From Gammaproteobacteria bacterium (GTDB lineage: Bacteria > Pseudomonadota > Gammaproteobacteria > S012-40), in NCBI GenBank assembly GCA_029881255.1, contig JAOUMY010000002.1, positions 124,001 to 188,000 of the forward strand: a stretch of DNA of 64,000 nucleotides, read 5' to 3'. The translations under genes were made by a program, and so were the position numbers. Below, in pieces: positions 26,474 to 35,892 of this stretch. Position 1 is the first letter of the stretch, and each line of letters starts with the position of its first letter. The notes below the pieces were generated by a model. It saw only the letters and a list, made by a program, of their open reading frames with translations. It searched no databases and was not told the DNA's origin.

Positions 26474-27973
26474 ATGCACGCCGTCTCTGAACAACTCGAC
26501 GCCGTCCCGCAGGCGAAAACTGGTAAGACACAGCTTCTGCAATTGATGCGCGCTTACTTGCCCGTCGACGCCATCCTGCACGAAGCCGAAGACCTTCGTC
26601 CGTATGAATGCGACGGTCTGTCTGCCTATCGTCAGTTGCCGATGATGGTGCTACTACCGACCACAATTGAACAGGTGCAACACATCATGCGCATCTGTTA
26701 CGAACACCATGTGCCGGTTGTTGCGCGTGGCGCAGGTACTGGATTGTCCGGCGGCGCCTTGCCACTGGCACAGGGTATCGTGCTTAGCCTGACGAAATTC
26801 AAATCGATACTCGATGTAGACGCACTGGCGCGTACTGCACGCGTGCAACCCGGTGTGCGGAATCTAGCCATTACCGACGCGGCAAAACGCTTCGGACTGT
26901 ATTACGCACCGGACCCCTCTTCACAGATTGCATGCAGTATCGGCGGCAATGTGGCTGAGAATTCCGGTGGCGTGCATTGCCTGAAATACGGCCTGACCGT
27001 ACACAATATTCTCGAACTCAAGGTTGTTACCGTCGACGGCGAGTTGCTCACTATTGGCAGCCAGGCACTCGATAGCGCCGGTTTTGATTTGCTGGCCTTG
27101 ATGACAGGTTCCGAGGGCATGCTCGCTATCATCGTCGAGGTGACCGTGCGTCTGTTACCGATTCCGGAACGCGCACAGGTAATCCTTGCTGCATTTGACG
27201 ACGTAGAAAAGGCCGGCGCCGCTGTTGGTAATATCATCGCCGCCGGTGTTATTCCCGGTGGGCTGGAGATGATGGACAAGCTCGCAATACAGGCGGCAGA
27301 AGATTTTGTTCACGCCGGTTATCCACGCGATGCCGAAGCGATTTTATTGTGTGAGCTTGACGGCACCAATGAAGAAGTCTCCGAGCAGGTCATGCAGGTG
27401 CGCGAGGTGCTTGAACAAAGCGGTGCCACAGAAGTACGGACCGCGAAAAACGAACAGGAACGCGCGACATTCTGGAAAGGCCGAAAGTCCGCCTTCCCTG
27501 CTGTAGGTCGCCTGGCACCGGATTATTACTGCATGGACGGGACAATTCCACGCAAGCGACTGCCGGAGGTGTTGCGCGGTATCGCTGATTTATCGAAACA
27601 CTATAATCTTCCGGTCGCCAATGTCTTTCATGCCGGTGATGGTAATCTGCATCCGCTGATACTGTACGATGCAAACAAGCCAGGCGAGCTTGAACGCACC
27701 GAGGAATTTGGCGGCAAGATACTGGAGCTTTGCGTCGAGGTGGGTGGCACCATCACCGGTGAACATGGCGTAGGTATGGAGAAGATCAACCAGATGTGTT
27801 CGCAATTCGACAGCGCGGAGCTAACACAATTTCATGCAGTGAAGCATGCGTTCGACCCTGCCGGTCTGCTCAATCCTGGCAAGGGTGTGCCGACACTGCA
27901 TCGTTGTGCAGAATTTGGCGCCATGCATGTACATCGCGGTCAACTACCCTTTCCGGAACTCGAACGTTTTTAA
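26474..27973 (+). CDS. glcD: Glycolate oxidase subunit GlcD
   Basis: 499 residues, FAD-binding PCMH-type oxidase. The FAD-binding motif VVARGAGTGLSGGALP lies near 81-96, with GGNVAENSGGVHCLKYG and VTVRLLPIPE; the C-terminal cap has NVFHAGDGNLHP and GGTITGEHGVGMEK (FAD and substrate contacts). It is the catalytic flavoprotein of the three-subunit glycolate oxidase that converts glycolate (and D-lactate) to the 2-oxo-acid and passes electrons to quinone through GlcE and GlcF. It starts 2 bases after the aldolase stop and is followed after 3 bases by glcE, so translation is tightly coupled. Confidence 0.95.
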   Translation: MHAVSEQLDAVPQAKTGKTQLLQLMRAYLPVDAILHEAEDLRPYECDGLSAYRQLPMMVLLPTTIEQVQHIMRICYEHHVPVVARGAGTGLSGGALPLAQGIVLSLTKFKSILDVDALARTARVQPGVRNLAITDAAKRFGLYYAPDPSSQIACSIGGNVAENSGGVHCLKYGLTVHNILELKVVTVDGELLTIGSQALDSAGFDLLALMTGSEGMLAIIVEVTVRLLPIPERAQVILAAFDDVEKAGAAVGNIIAAGVIPGGLEMMDKLAIQAAEDFVHAGYPRDAEAILLCELDGTNEEVSEQVMQVREVLEQSGATEVRTAKNEQERATFWKGRKSAFPAVGRLAPDYYCMDGTIPRKRLPEVLRGIADLSKHYNLPVANVFHAGDGNLHPLILYDANKPGELERTEEFGGKILELCVEVGGTITGEHGVGMEKINQMCSQFDSAELTQFHAVKHAFDPAGLLNPGKGVPTLHRCAEFGAMHVHRGQLPFPELERF

Positions 27974-27976
27974 CGG

Positions 27977-29047
27977 ATGGAACAAGACGTGTCGGATATA
28001 GAACATCAACTACAGCAACAGATCGAAGGTGCACTACAAGACGGCAAGCCGCTGAATATTGTCGGCGGTAATAGTAAGTCGCACCTCGGTCGCGCCTCGC
28101 ACGGTGAAACCCTCAGGGTCAGCGGACATCAGGGTATATGCAGCTATGAACCCACCGAGTTGGTCATTACCGCCCGCGCGGGAACGCGCGTGGAAGAAAT
28201 TGAACAGGTGTTGAGTCAACATAATCAGATGCTGCCATTTGAACCGCCGCACTACGGACCAGATGCCACCATCGGCGGTACCATCGCATGTAATCTTTCG
28301 GGGCCCGCACGTGTCAGCAATGGCGCAGCGCGTGACTTTCTGCTCGGCACGCGCATGATTAACGGCAAGGCACAGGTATTACGCTTTGGCGGTGAGGTGA
28401 TGAAAAACGTTGCCGGCTACGATGCCTCGCGCCTGATGTGTGGCGCGATGGGAACGCTAGGTGTTTTGCTGGAAGTCAGCCTCAAGGTATTGCCAAAACC
28501 CGCCACCGAGGTGACACTGGTGCAGGAAATGACGGTGAGCAAGGCTATACAATTTATGAACGAATGCGCCGGCATGCCGTTACCTGTATCCGCGAGCGCA
28601 TGGTGTAATGGTCAGCTTTATATTCGTCTCTCAGGAAGCACCAATGCGATAAACACAGCGCAGCGATATATCGGTGGTGAGGTACTGGATTGCGCCGCGG
28701 CGTTCTGGTCGCAAATGCGCGAACACCAGCTGGCTTTCTTTCAAACTGACAAACCATTGTGGCGAATTTCCCTGCCCTCCACCAGCCCACAATTTTCAGT
28801 GGATGGTGAGACACTCATCGAGTGGGGAGGCGCATTGCGCTGGCTGATCACCGACGCACCGGCGGAAACAATATTTACGGCGGCGGCTACGACCGGCGGA
28901 CACGCTATGTGTTATGCAGGACATAATCGTGACGCACAGATTTTTCAGCCCCTCGACACAGGGCTTATGGCGCTACACCGTCAGCTGAAAAATTCTTTCG
29001 ATCCACACGGAATATTCAATCCAGGCAGGATGTATCAGGAGTTCTAA
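27977..29047 (+). CDS. glcE: Glycolate oxidase subunit GlcE
   Basis: 356 residues, a shorter FAD-binding paralogue of GlcD. The FAD-site segments are NIVGGNSKSHLG (about 30), PPHYGPDATIGGTIACNLSGP and GGEVMKNVAGYDASRLMCGAMGTLG. The C-terminus has FDPHGIFNPGRMYQEF as in GlcE. It is required with GlcD and GlcF for an active glycolate oxidase. The stop TAA overlaps the ATG of glcF by one base (TAATG at 29045-29049). Confidence 0.95.
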   Translation: MEQDVSDIEHQLQQQIEGALQDGKPLNIVGGNSKSHLGRASHGETLRVSGHQGICSYEPTELVITARAGTRVEEIEQVLSQHNQMLPFEPPHYGPDATIGGTIACNLSGPARVSNGAARDFLLGTRMINGKAQVLRFGGEVMKNVAGYDASRLMCGAMGTLGVLLEVSLKVLPKPATEVTLVQEMTVSKAIQFMNECAGMPLPVSASAWCNGQLYIRLSGSTNAINTAQRYIGGEVLDCAAAFWSQMREHQLAFFQTDKPLWRISLPSTSPQFSVDGETLIEWGGALRWLITDAPAETIFTAAATTGGHAMCYAGHNRDAQIFQPLDTGLMALHRQLKNSFDPHGIFNPGRMYQEF

Positions 29048-30252
29048 TGCAAACCCAAATACTGGACAGCTATCGGCAAACCGCGGAAGGTCTGGAGGCC
29101 GAATCGATATTACGCAGCTGCGTACACTGCGGTTTTTGTACCGCAACCTGTCCTACTTACCAGTTACTCGGCGATGAACTCGATAGCCCACGCGGTCGCA
29201 TCTACCTGATGAAGCAGGTTCTCGAAGGCAAGGAAGTCACGCAGAAAACACAGACCCATCTCGATCGCTGTCTGACATGTCGTTCCTGCGAAACCACCTG
29301 TCCGTCCGGCGTGCAATATGGTCGACTAATAGATATCGGCCGTCACATTGTTGAACAAAAGGTGAGTCGTCCCTTGATCGCACGCATACAACGCAAAATG
29401 TTGCGTACTGTTGTACCCAATACCGGATTGTTCAAAACAATGCTCGGACTCGGACAGGTATTCAAACCACTTTTACCACGCGCATTGAAACGCAAGATTC
29501 CTGCGATGGGAAAGGCCGTTGCCTGGCCAACCCGACAACACACACGCAAGATGCTGATACTGGAAGTCTGCGCACAACCCGTTACTGCGCCACAAACCAA
29601 CGCTGTCACTGCGCACGTACTCGACAGCTTAGGGATACAGCTGGTACGTACCAACGGTACCGGTTGTTGCGGTGCGCTCAGTCATCATCTATCCGCACAC
29701 GAAGAAGGTCTCGACTATATGCGTCGCAATATCAATGCGTGGTGGCCGCATATTGAACAGGGCGCAGAAGCCATTATCAGCACCGCCAGCGGTTGTGGCG
29801 TAGTAGTAAAGGAATACGGCAAATTACTGGAACACGACAGCCACTACGCCGCCAAGGCGAAACGAATTTCTGAACTGAGCAAAGACATTAGTGAAATATT
29901 ATCGGCGGAAGACTTGTCAGGTTTCCGTAAAGAAACGCCAGTAAAAATCGCCTTTCACTCTCCTTGCACCCTGCAACACGGACAGAAGTTGGTCGGCAGT
30001 GTCGAAAACATTCTTCGTAGTGTCGGATACCAACTCACCGAAGTCAGTGATCCGCATTTGTGCTGTGGTTCTTCCGGAACCTATTCCATATTGCAATCAG
30101 AATTGTCGCAACAATTGCTGAACAACAAACTCAACAGCCTGGAATCAGGTACACCGGACATCATCGCTACCGCCAACATCGGCTGCCAGATGCACATGGC
30201 CACCAAAGCAAAGGTACCGGTAAAGCACTGGATTGAACTGCTACGCGATTAA
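29047..30252 (+). CDS. glcF: Glycolate oxidase iron-sulfur subunit GlcF
   Basis: 401 residues. It has two 4Fe-4S motifs, Cys25/28/31/35 (CVHCGFCTATCP) and Cys75/78/81/85 (CLTCRSCETTCP). Two CCG-type cysteine domains follow: GTGCCGALSHH near 205-215 and DPHLCCGSSGTYS near 335-347. This is the electron-transfer and membrane-associated subunit of the glycolate oxidase complex. Last gene of the operon; convergent with ampG 95 bases later. No clear hairpin terminator was seen in that gap. Confidence 0.96.
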   Translation: MQTQILDSYRQTAEGLEAESILRSCVHCGFCTATCPTYQLLGDELDSPRGRIYLMKQVLEGKEVTQKTQTHLDRCLTCRSCETTCPSGVQYGRLIDIGRHIVEQKVSRPLIARIQRKMLRTVVPNTGLFKTMLGLGQVFKPLLPRALKRKIPAMGKAVAWPTRQHTRKMLILEVCAQPVTAPQTNAVTAHVLDSLGIQLVRTNGTGCCGALSHHLSAHEEGLDYMRRNINAWWPHIEQGAEAIISTASGCGVVVKEYGKLLEHDSHYAAKAKRISELSKDISEILSAEDLSGFRKETPVKIAFHSPCTLQHGQKLVGSVENILRSVGYQLTEVSDPHLCCGSSGTYSILQSELSQQLLNNKLNSLESGTPDIIATANIGCQMHMATKAKVPVKHWIELLRD

Positions 30253-30346
30253 ATAAAATTGAAGAATCGCCACTCGAGATCTATACAACAGTAGCTAAGC
30301 CACAGTTGAGTTAGATAATGCTTCTATTTCTATGGCGGAAATTCGC

Positions 30347-31702
30347 TCAAGCGCCCTCTGAACGACTCTGCTTACGCATCAAATACGTCGCAATCAATAT
30401 CGCGGGCAAGCCCAGCATCGCCGCATAAACAAAAAACCCAAAATACCCCTGCGCCTCAACTACGATACCTGAGAACCCGCCAATAAACTTTGCCGGTAAT
30501 GTCATGAGCGAGCTAAACAAGGCATATTGCGTCGCCGTATAAGCGGAGTTAGTCAGACTTGAAAGATAGGCAATAAACACCGAAGTCGCGATTCCGCCGC
30601 TGAGATTATCGGCACTGACCACTAGCGCGAGCATAGTAGTATTGGGTTCACTTAGCGCCAGCGTAGCGAAAAGCAAATTGGTCGCAGCAATTAATACCGC
30701 CCCCAAGACCAGAGGTCTAAATAAGCCATAGCGCACTACTAGCACGCCACCGAGGGCTGCGCCGGCAATCGTCATGAAAAAGCCAAAGACCTTGGTCACA
30801 TTGGCAATCTCGATCTTGCTAAAACCTAGATCCAGATAAAAGGGATTGGCCATCACGCCCATGGTGATATCGCTGATCTTGTACACCGCGATCAGGCCGA
30901 GGATGATCATGGCCTGTTTACCATTGCGTTTGAAAAATTCCACGAAGGGGCTAATTACCGCTTCACTAAACCAGACAGCGAGCCTCACCACGGGAGTGTT
31001 GGCGCTTTTAAGGTGCAGTTTGTTTTTTATCTCTTCCTGTAAAGCTTCGGTATGTTGGTTCTGTGCATGTACTGGCTCACGAATAATCAATGTTGTTGCT
31101 ATACCGATCAACATACACGCCGCCATGCTGATATAAGCCGTAGGCCAGTCCTGAAAATCCGCGATGTAAAACGCGCCAGCCCCAGCCACCAAAAGTGCCA
31201 GCCGATAACCCAGGACGTAGGTCGCCGCCATGGCCGCCTGGAATTCTTTATCCAGGGCTTCGATACGATAGGCATCAATACTGATATCCTGAGTTGCGGA
31301 GGAAAAGGCGACCAGCAAGGCAAACCAGGCGATCACTTCAATATGAGTGGAGGGATTCGTCGAGGCCATTCCCAATAACCCGATTGCAATACCCGCCTGC
31401 GCGACAAGCATCCAACTGCGGCGCTTGCCCAGCAACCTGGTGAGCAGTGGTATTTTCAGGTGATCGATCACCGGCGCCCAGAATACCTTGATCGAATAAG
31501 TAATGCCTACCCAGCTGAAAAAGCCGATCACACTTTTTTGAATCCCAACATCGTTTAGCCACGCGGACAACGTGGAAAACACCAGCAGGAAAGGCAATCC
31601 AGCGGAAAAACCCAGGAACAACATGCCCAGAACTCTGGGTTTGCTATAAACCCGGAACGCTTCGGCCCAGCTTTTAATTGGCGCATTGTTCGTCGAATTC
31701 AT
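30347..31702 (-). CDS. ampG: AmpG-like muropeptide permease (MFS)
   Basis: 451 residues, about 12 membrane helices. The N-terminus shows the AmpG features FLGFSAGLPFLLVFSTLSAWL, GVGI-type loop WVGITYSIKVFWAPVIDHL, the cytoplasmic RRSWM and SATQDISIDAYRIE. AmpG imports anhydro-muropeptides from the periplasm for peptidoglycan recycling. Single gene on the minus strand, convergent with glcF, so unrelated to the catabolic operon despite proximity. Substrate specificity within the family could differ. Confidence 0.9.
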   Translation of the reverse strand: MNSTNNAPIKSWAEAFRVYSKPRVLGMLFLGFSAGLPFLLVFSTLSAWLNDVGIQKSVIGFFSWVGITYSIKVFWAPVIDHLKIPLLTRLLGKRRSWMLVAQAGIAIGLLGMASTNPSTHIEVIAWFALLVAFSSATQDISIDAYRIEALDKEFQAAMAATYVLGYRLALLVAGAGAFYIADFQDWPTAYISMAACMLIGIATTLIIREPVHAQNQHTEALQEEIKNKLHLKSANTPVVRLAVWFSEAVISPFVEFFKRNGKQAMIILGLIAVYKISDITMGVMANPFYLDLGFSKIEIANVTKVFGFFMTIAGAALGGVLVVRYGLFRPLVLGAVLIAATNLLFATLALSEPNTTMLALVVSADNLSGGIATSVFIAYLSSLTNSAYTATQYALFSSLMTLPAKFIGGFSGIVVEAQGYFGFFVYAAMLGLPAILIATYLMRKQSRSEGA

Positions 31703-31948
31703 ACAACTTCCTCGCGATTAGACAGAATGCCTAACAAGAACTATTCCGCTAACGCAGAATTTGTGTAGATTATAGTGACGAGTTGTGAAGAAATCAGTAC
31801 GAAAGCACTGAATGTTGGGCTTCCCTGCGAGTTTCCGTTTTCCAAAATGCCACAGCATCTCCAACCGTTTATTGGTATGTAGATCGCTATCGCATCTATT
31901 GTTTGGCGCCCCAACAAATGAGGCAGTAGCAGGACACGCTATCCCGTA

Positions 31949-33442
31949 CTAGAGTTTGAAGAATCTCATCGTGTCAACCAGGCTATGGGCCTGACTCGAC
32001 ATCTCCTCCGCCGTACTCGCCAACTCTTCAGACGAAGCGGCGTTTTGCTGTGAAACCCTGTCGAGTTGACCAACAGCAGTGTTCATCTGAATGACACCCT
32101 CAGATTGTTCCTCGGATGCGCAGGTAATTTCGCGTACGAGTTGCGCCGTACGTTTAATGTCAGGAACTATTTCATTGATTAGCCTTCCAGCCTGCTCGGC
32201 AATCTTCACGCTTTTCGCTGCGGTGTCGTTAATTTCCTGCGCAGCCGCCTGGCTACGTTCCGCCAGTTTGCGCACCTCATCCGCCACAACCGCGAATCCC
32301 TTGCCATGTTCACCGGCACGCGCAGCCTCTATCGCGGCATTTAAAGCGAGCAAATTGGTCTTGTAAGCGATGTCTTCGATCATGCTGATACGCTCCGCGA
32401 TATCACTCATCGCGCTGACGGTATCCACTACGGCCTTACCGCCTTGCTCTGCCTTCTCCGAAACTTTGCCGGCAATCTCGTCAGTCAACTTAGAATTATC
32501 TGTATTCTGATTGATCGAGCTACCCATTTGTTCTAACGAAGCACTGGTTTCTTCCACGCTAGCTGCCTGTTCACTGGCTGCCTGACTGAGTGTTTGCGCG
32601 GTTGAACTGACTTGCGCGGATGCGCTGGAAATATTGTCTGTCGCAATTGTAATTTCTCCAATGACCTCACGTAACTTTTCGACCATGTCAGACACGCTTC
32701 GACTAACCTGTGAAATTTCATCTCGACCTTCTGTCTGGACATCAACTGCCATGTTCCCGTTTGAAACGCTTTCGGCGGCAATAACGAGATTTCTAAGCGG
32801 ATTGACGATGCTGCGTGTAATCAGTGTTGCGAAAACGGCGGCGACTCCCATAGCAACCAACAAAACAAAAATAATCACGCCGATAGTTTTTTTCGCTACG
32901 CCATCAAATTCTCTATCCGCTTCGAGCGACTCTTCAGTCATGGACTTGTCGATGAAGGCTAAGGACTCGAGTACGGCATCGCGCATCTCGTCCAGTTCAC
33001 CATCGATCTTTCGAATCTGACTCATATTACGGTCGGCGTCGTCTGCTATAAGCGGAAGCAGTTCCATTTCAAACTTTTGTATATACTTATCCAATGCCTG
33101 CGCAAACTTGCGCGTCTCACGATGCTCTGCATCTGTATCAGACATATTCGCCAGTTTTTTTTCGCTTTCCAGCGCTACTGATTTAATTTTTTCCAGATCA
33201 GCGCGTGTTTCATTCAAATCGCGATTAATAATAGAGTCGCCAATAACGGCGTAAATGCTTTCCACCCAGGCACTAATATCTTTAATCGCCATAGCGTCGC
33301 TTGCCCGCCCGGCGCCCTCGTCCTGTAATTCGGAGAGTTCTATTGTATTGACTATTTGATATGAGGCCAGACCGGCAAACAACAGAATAACCGCAAAAAA
33401 TGCCCCGTATAATCGCTGTCCGATACGAAATTTGGAAAACAT
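31949..33442 (-). CDS. Methyl-accepting chemotaxis protein
   Basis: 497 residues. Helix 1 (about 12-32), a periplasmic four-helix-bundle sensor of about 150 residues, helix 2 (about 187-209), HAMP, and a signalling domain of usual length with the hairpin tip [44 protein letters not shown] (key residues E...[17 protein letters not shown]). Putative methylation sites are the [17 protein letters not shown] region and the C-terminal [12 protein letters not shown]. There is no C-terminal pentapeptide for CheR/CheB tethering (it ends RFFKL). Orphan receptor: no che genes in the window. Ligand unknown. Confidence 0.95.
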   Translation of the reverse strand: MFSKFRIGQRLYGAFFAVILLFAGLASYQIVNTIELSELQDEGAGRASDAMAIKDISAWVESIYAVIGDSIINRDLNETRADLEKIKSVALESEKKLANMSDTDAEHRETRKFAQALDKYIQKFEMELLPLIADDADRNMSQIRKIDGELDEMRDAVLESLAFIDKSMTEESLEADREFDGVAKKTIGVIIFVLLVAMGVAAVFATLITRSIVNPLRNLVIAAESVSNGNMAVDVQTEGRDEISQVSRSVSDMVEKLREVIGEITIATDNISSASAQVSSTAQTLSQAASEQAASVEETSASLEQMGSSINQNTDNSKLTDEIAGKVSEKAEQGGKAVVDTVSAMSDIAERISMIEDIAYKTNLLALNAAIEAARAGEHGKGFAVVADEVRKLAERSQAAAQEINDTAAKSVKIAEQAGRLINEIVPDIKRTAQLVREITCASEEQSEGVIQMNTAVGQLDRVSQQNAASSEELASTAEEMSSQAHSLVDTMRFFKL

Positions 33443-33780
33443 GTCTTATTACCTATTGTTTCTACATTCTGTAATCTTAGTTTTCGACATAACAAATCAA
33501 AAGATTAGCTCATATCACTATTTTATTTACATTATCCAATAGCGGTTTCAATACAAAGACTTAATTAACTTGTATTCCAAATAGTCTTTTGTCATCTCTC
33601 ACACTAATGTACTAGGCTTTAACCTCTCTATAGAAATGGTTTCACAAAATATGTTGCGCTAAACGCTCTAGCGTCGACAAAAACTACTGAATGTTTGTGT
33701 TTTACTAGCCTGACATTTTTATGCGCGTGTTATCTACTGCAACTATGTGAGTGACAACGCCTCTTTGTATTACTCGATTT
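33443..33780. other. Intergenic region, AT-rich, nothing recognised
   Basis: 338 bases between two minus-strand genes, carrying the chemotaxis-receptor upstream region at its left end. No motif or hairpin of note. Confidence 0.4.
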
Positions 33781-34446
33781 TTAACGTAGATAATCACCGA
33801 AACCCAACAAAAATATGACCGGTACTGGACAGACTGCAATCGTCGTTGTTAGCAAGAAACGAGACCACTTCATCTTTTTCGACATACCGTACATAGCTGC
33901 AATGCCACCACCACCGCCGAGCATAGAATTACCAGGCATGTTTAACAAAAGCCCGAGACAAACGTACTGATTTCGCATTGCGTGTGGTATCGCTAGACGG
34001 TGTGGCCAGGAGCATCTATCAGATGTCGTGAGTTGTTGAAGAATCGGCTTTAAATGCGTCTTTCGCTCCCCTGCTACGTCTACGTTCCAATCACCTTGCA
34101 ACCATCGCCCACACGCAAAGGCCAAGGACAAACCCGCAATCGTACTCAAATAGACCAACACCACGCCGGTTTTACCGAATACCAGCATCAGCAAAATACC
34201 CAACTCCACGCCTGGCACAAAAGGTATTGCCAACAACGCGATGTAACACAGACTTCCGATAATCAGACCGCTTGTCGTTTGGTTTTCACACAAGCCAATC
34301 AAATATTGTTTCCATTGCAACATCAGAGGTGAATCAGAGAACCAACTCACAACAGTGACCGCTATAATTCCGATCACAAGCAACCGGAAAATCAGAGCTA
34401 CATTCAGCATCGAGTTGGCTCCATGTTTTCGTTGTGGTAGGCGCAT
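33781..34446 (-). CDS. TVP38/TMEM64-type VTT-domain membrane protein
   Basis: 221 residues from ATG 34444-34446, chosen because AAGGAG lies 8 bases upstream; a GTG three codons earlier is less likely. About five membrane helices. The VTT/SNARE-associated domain is shown by FVPGVELGILLMLVFG, an A-rich helix (STIAGLSLAFACGRWL) and the re-entrant LLNMPGNSMLGGGGGIAAMYG. VTT/DedA proteins are implicated in lipid movement across membranes; a specific role is not known here. Divergent from the LysR gene at 34641. Confidence 0.82.
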   Translation of the reverse strand: MRLPQRKHGANSMLNVALIFRLLVIGIIAVTVVSWFSDSPLMLQWKQYLIGLCENQTTSGLIIGSLCYIALLAIPFVPGVELGILLMLVFGKTGVVLVYLSTIAGLSLAFACGRWLQGDWNVDVAGERKTHLKPILQQLTTSDRCSWPHRLAIPHAMRNQYVCLGLLLNMPGNSMLGGGGGIAAMYGMSKKMKWSRFLLTTTIAVCPVPVIFLLGFGDYLR

Positions 34447-34640
34447 GGTGATCACTCCTTTGCGTTGTTCAGCGTCGCTCCGTTATTGCCAGAGCACGGA
34501 GTGAGTATCCCCTGTTGGTATTCGCAAATGAATTCCCTATAATGACAAACCATATTTGCACATGCGCACATGATTTTTCCTACCAGAGGGGCCAGTATTT
34601 GAGCACTATTCATACGGAATCCACCCATAGAGCCCAAAAC

Positions 34641-35558
34641 ATGTCGCTGGAATGGAGTGATCTGGCGGTCATCCTCGCCGTCTGCCGTAGCGGTACTTTG
34701 GCCGGTGCGGCCCGCGTTCTCGGCCAAAACCACAGCACCATATTTCGAAGAATCAACGCTATAGAAGAAAGAACCGGAGTGCGTTTTTTCGAACGCCTGC
34801 GTGAAGGCTATGCCATGACAGATGCCGGCCGCTCTGCCATGCGCTATGCCGAACGCATCGAGGCCGAGGTCCATGCGCTTGGTCGCGAGGTACTCGGACA
34901 AGACTTACGTATCCAGGGCAAGATCCGCGTTACCGCGCCTGAGGGAATGTTATGGAAGGTGTTGCCGCCAGTATTCGATGCCTTTGTGAAGCGACACCCC
35001 GAAACCAGTATCGAAATCCTCGGCGGCCACTCCATGGTTGACCTGGGACGTCGCGAGTCAGACATTGCTGTTCGCGCCACCGCCAAACCACCCGATATCA
35101 GCCTCGGCAAGAAATTGTGCAATTTTCGTTTCGCTCTCTATGCCTCGCCGCAATTCCTCGACAGCATGGACGAACGTCCTATCCATGAACAACCCTGGTG
35201 TTTCATCGAAGGCACACATGAATGGCTGGTTCCCTCGTTGTGGAAAAAACCAGAGCAGGCAGAGCGAGTCATTGCATTCAGCAGCGCCAGTGTCTTTGGT
35301 GTACTCAACTGCACTGCCGCTGGCATGGGCTTGACGCTAATGCCCTGTTATCTTGCCGACGCCGAACCACGGCTGGTGCGCGTCAGTGAATTTACTGGAC
35401 CAACATTAGAGTTATGGATACTGACGCATCCGGATTTGCGCCACACCGCCAGAGTGAAGGCATTGATGGCATTTTTATTTGAGAACTTGAGTAAGGATGC
35501 CGATTTGTTTGAGGGCAGCAGACCTGCGGGGAAGCCGAGGCTGATCTGGGGGGCATGA
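34641..35558 (+). CDS. LysR-family transcriptional regulator
   Basis: 305 residues. N-terminal winged helix-turn-helix starts at LEWSDLAVILAVCRSGTLAGAARVLGQNHSTIFRRINAIEERTG (key AARVLGQNHSTIFRRI) and is followed by a substrate-binding domain (about 95-295). The start is taken at ATG 34641; the frame is open upstream to 34515, and a TTG at 34600 with AGAGGGG before it is an alternative. The HTH variant NHSTIFRRI is typical of LysR members without a close named relative. Divergent from the VTT membrane protein gene, its possible target; effector unknown. Confidence 0.88.
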   Translation: MSLEWSDLAVILAVCRSGTLAGAARVLGQNHSTIFRRINAIEERTGVRFFERLREGYAMTDAGRSAMRYAERIEAEVHALGREVLGQDLRIQGKIRVTAPEGMLWKVLPPVFDAFVKRHPETSIEILGGHSMVDLGRRESDIAVRATAKPPDISLGKKLCNFRFALYASPQFLDSMDERPIHEQPWCFIEGTHEWLVPSLWKKPEQAERVIAFSSASVFGVLNCTAAGMGLTLMPCYLADAEPRLVRVSEFTGPTLELWILTHPDLRHTARVKALMAFLFENLSKDADLFEGSRPAGKPRLIWGA

Positions 35559-35892
35559 TGCATTTGCGCATGTTATCGCATGAAGATACACAGATCGATT
35601 GACAGTTCCGCTTCATTTTCCGATTTTATACGTCGAACTCCGGCCGCGCGGATCTCGCAATAGCATTTCCTTGCTTAATTGCCTCCTATCCTCGATCAAT
35701 GGCATCTCTATTTCGCATTCTCTGCAACTCCACATCTGATAATATCTTTACTCTTACCTGCCCATAGTTTTTAATCGAAAGGCTTTTTGGATCTTATGAC
35801 TAGCCGCATTGATGTGTTGATTGGTGCATAATACCGACTGCAGCCCGGAATCAGGCTAATAGCATTTCCATACCGTTTAATGGCGTAATAGC
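35559..35892. other. Intergenic region, nothing recognised
   Basis: 334 bases before the hybrid kinase gene. It presumably holds its promoter; no operator or hairpin was identified. Confidence 0.4.

Noticed and set aside
34452-34901. 149-codon minus-strand frame overlapping the LysR gene
   Set aside because: Antisense to a well-supported LysR N-terminus; no ribosome site and no recognised domain.
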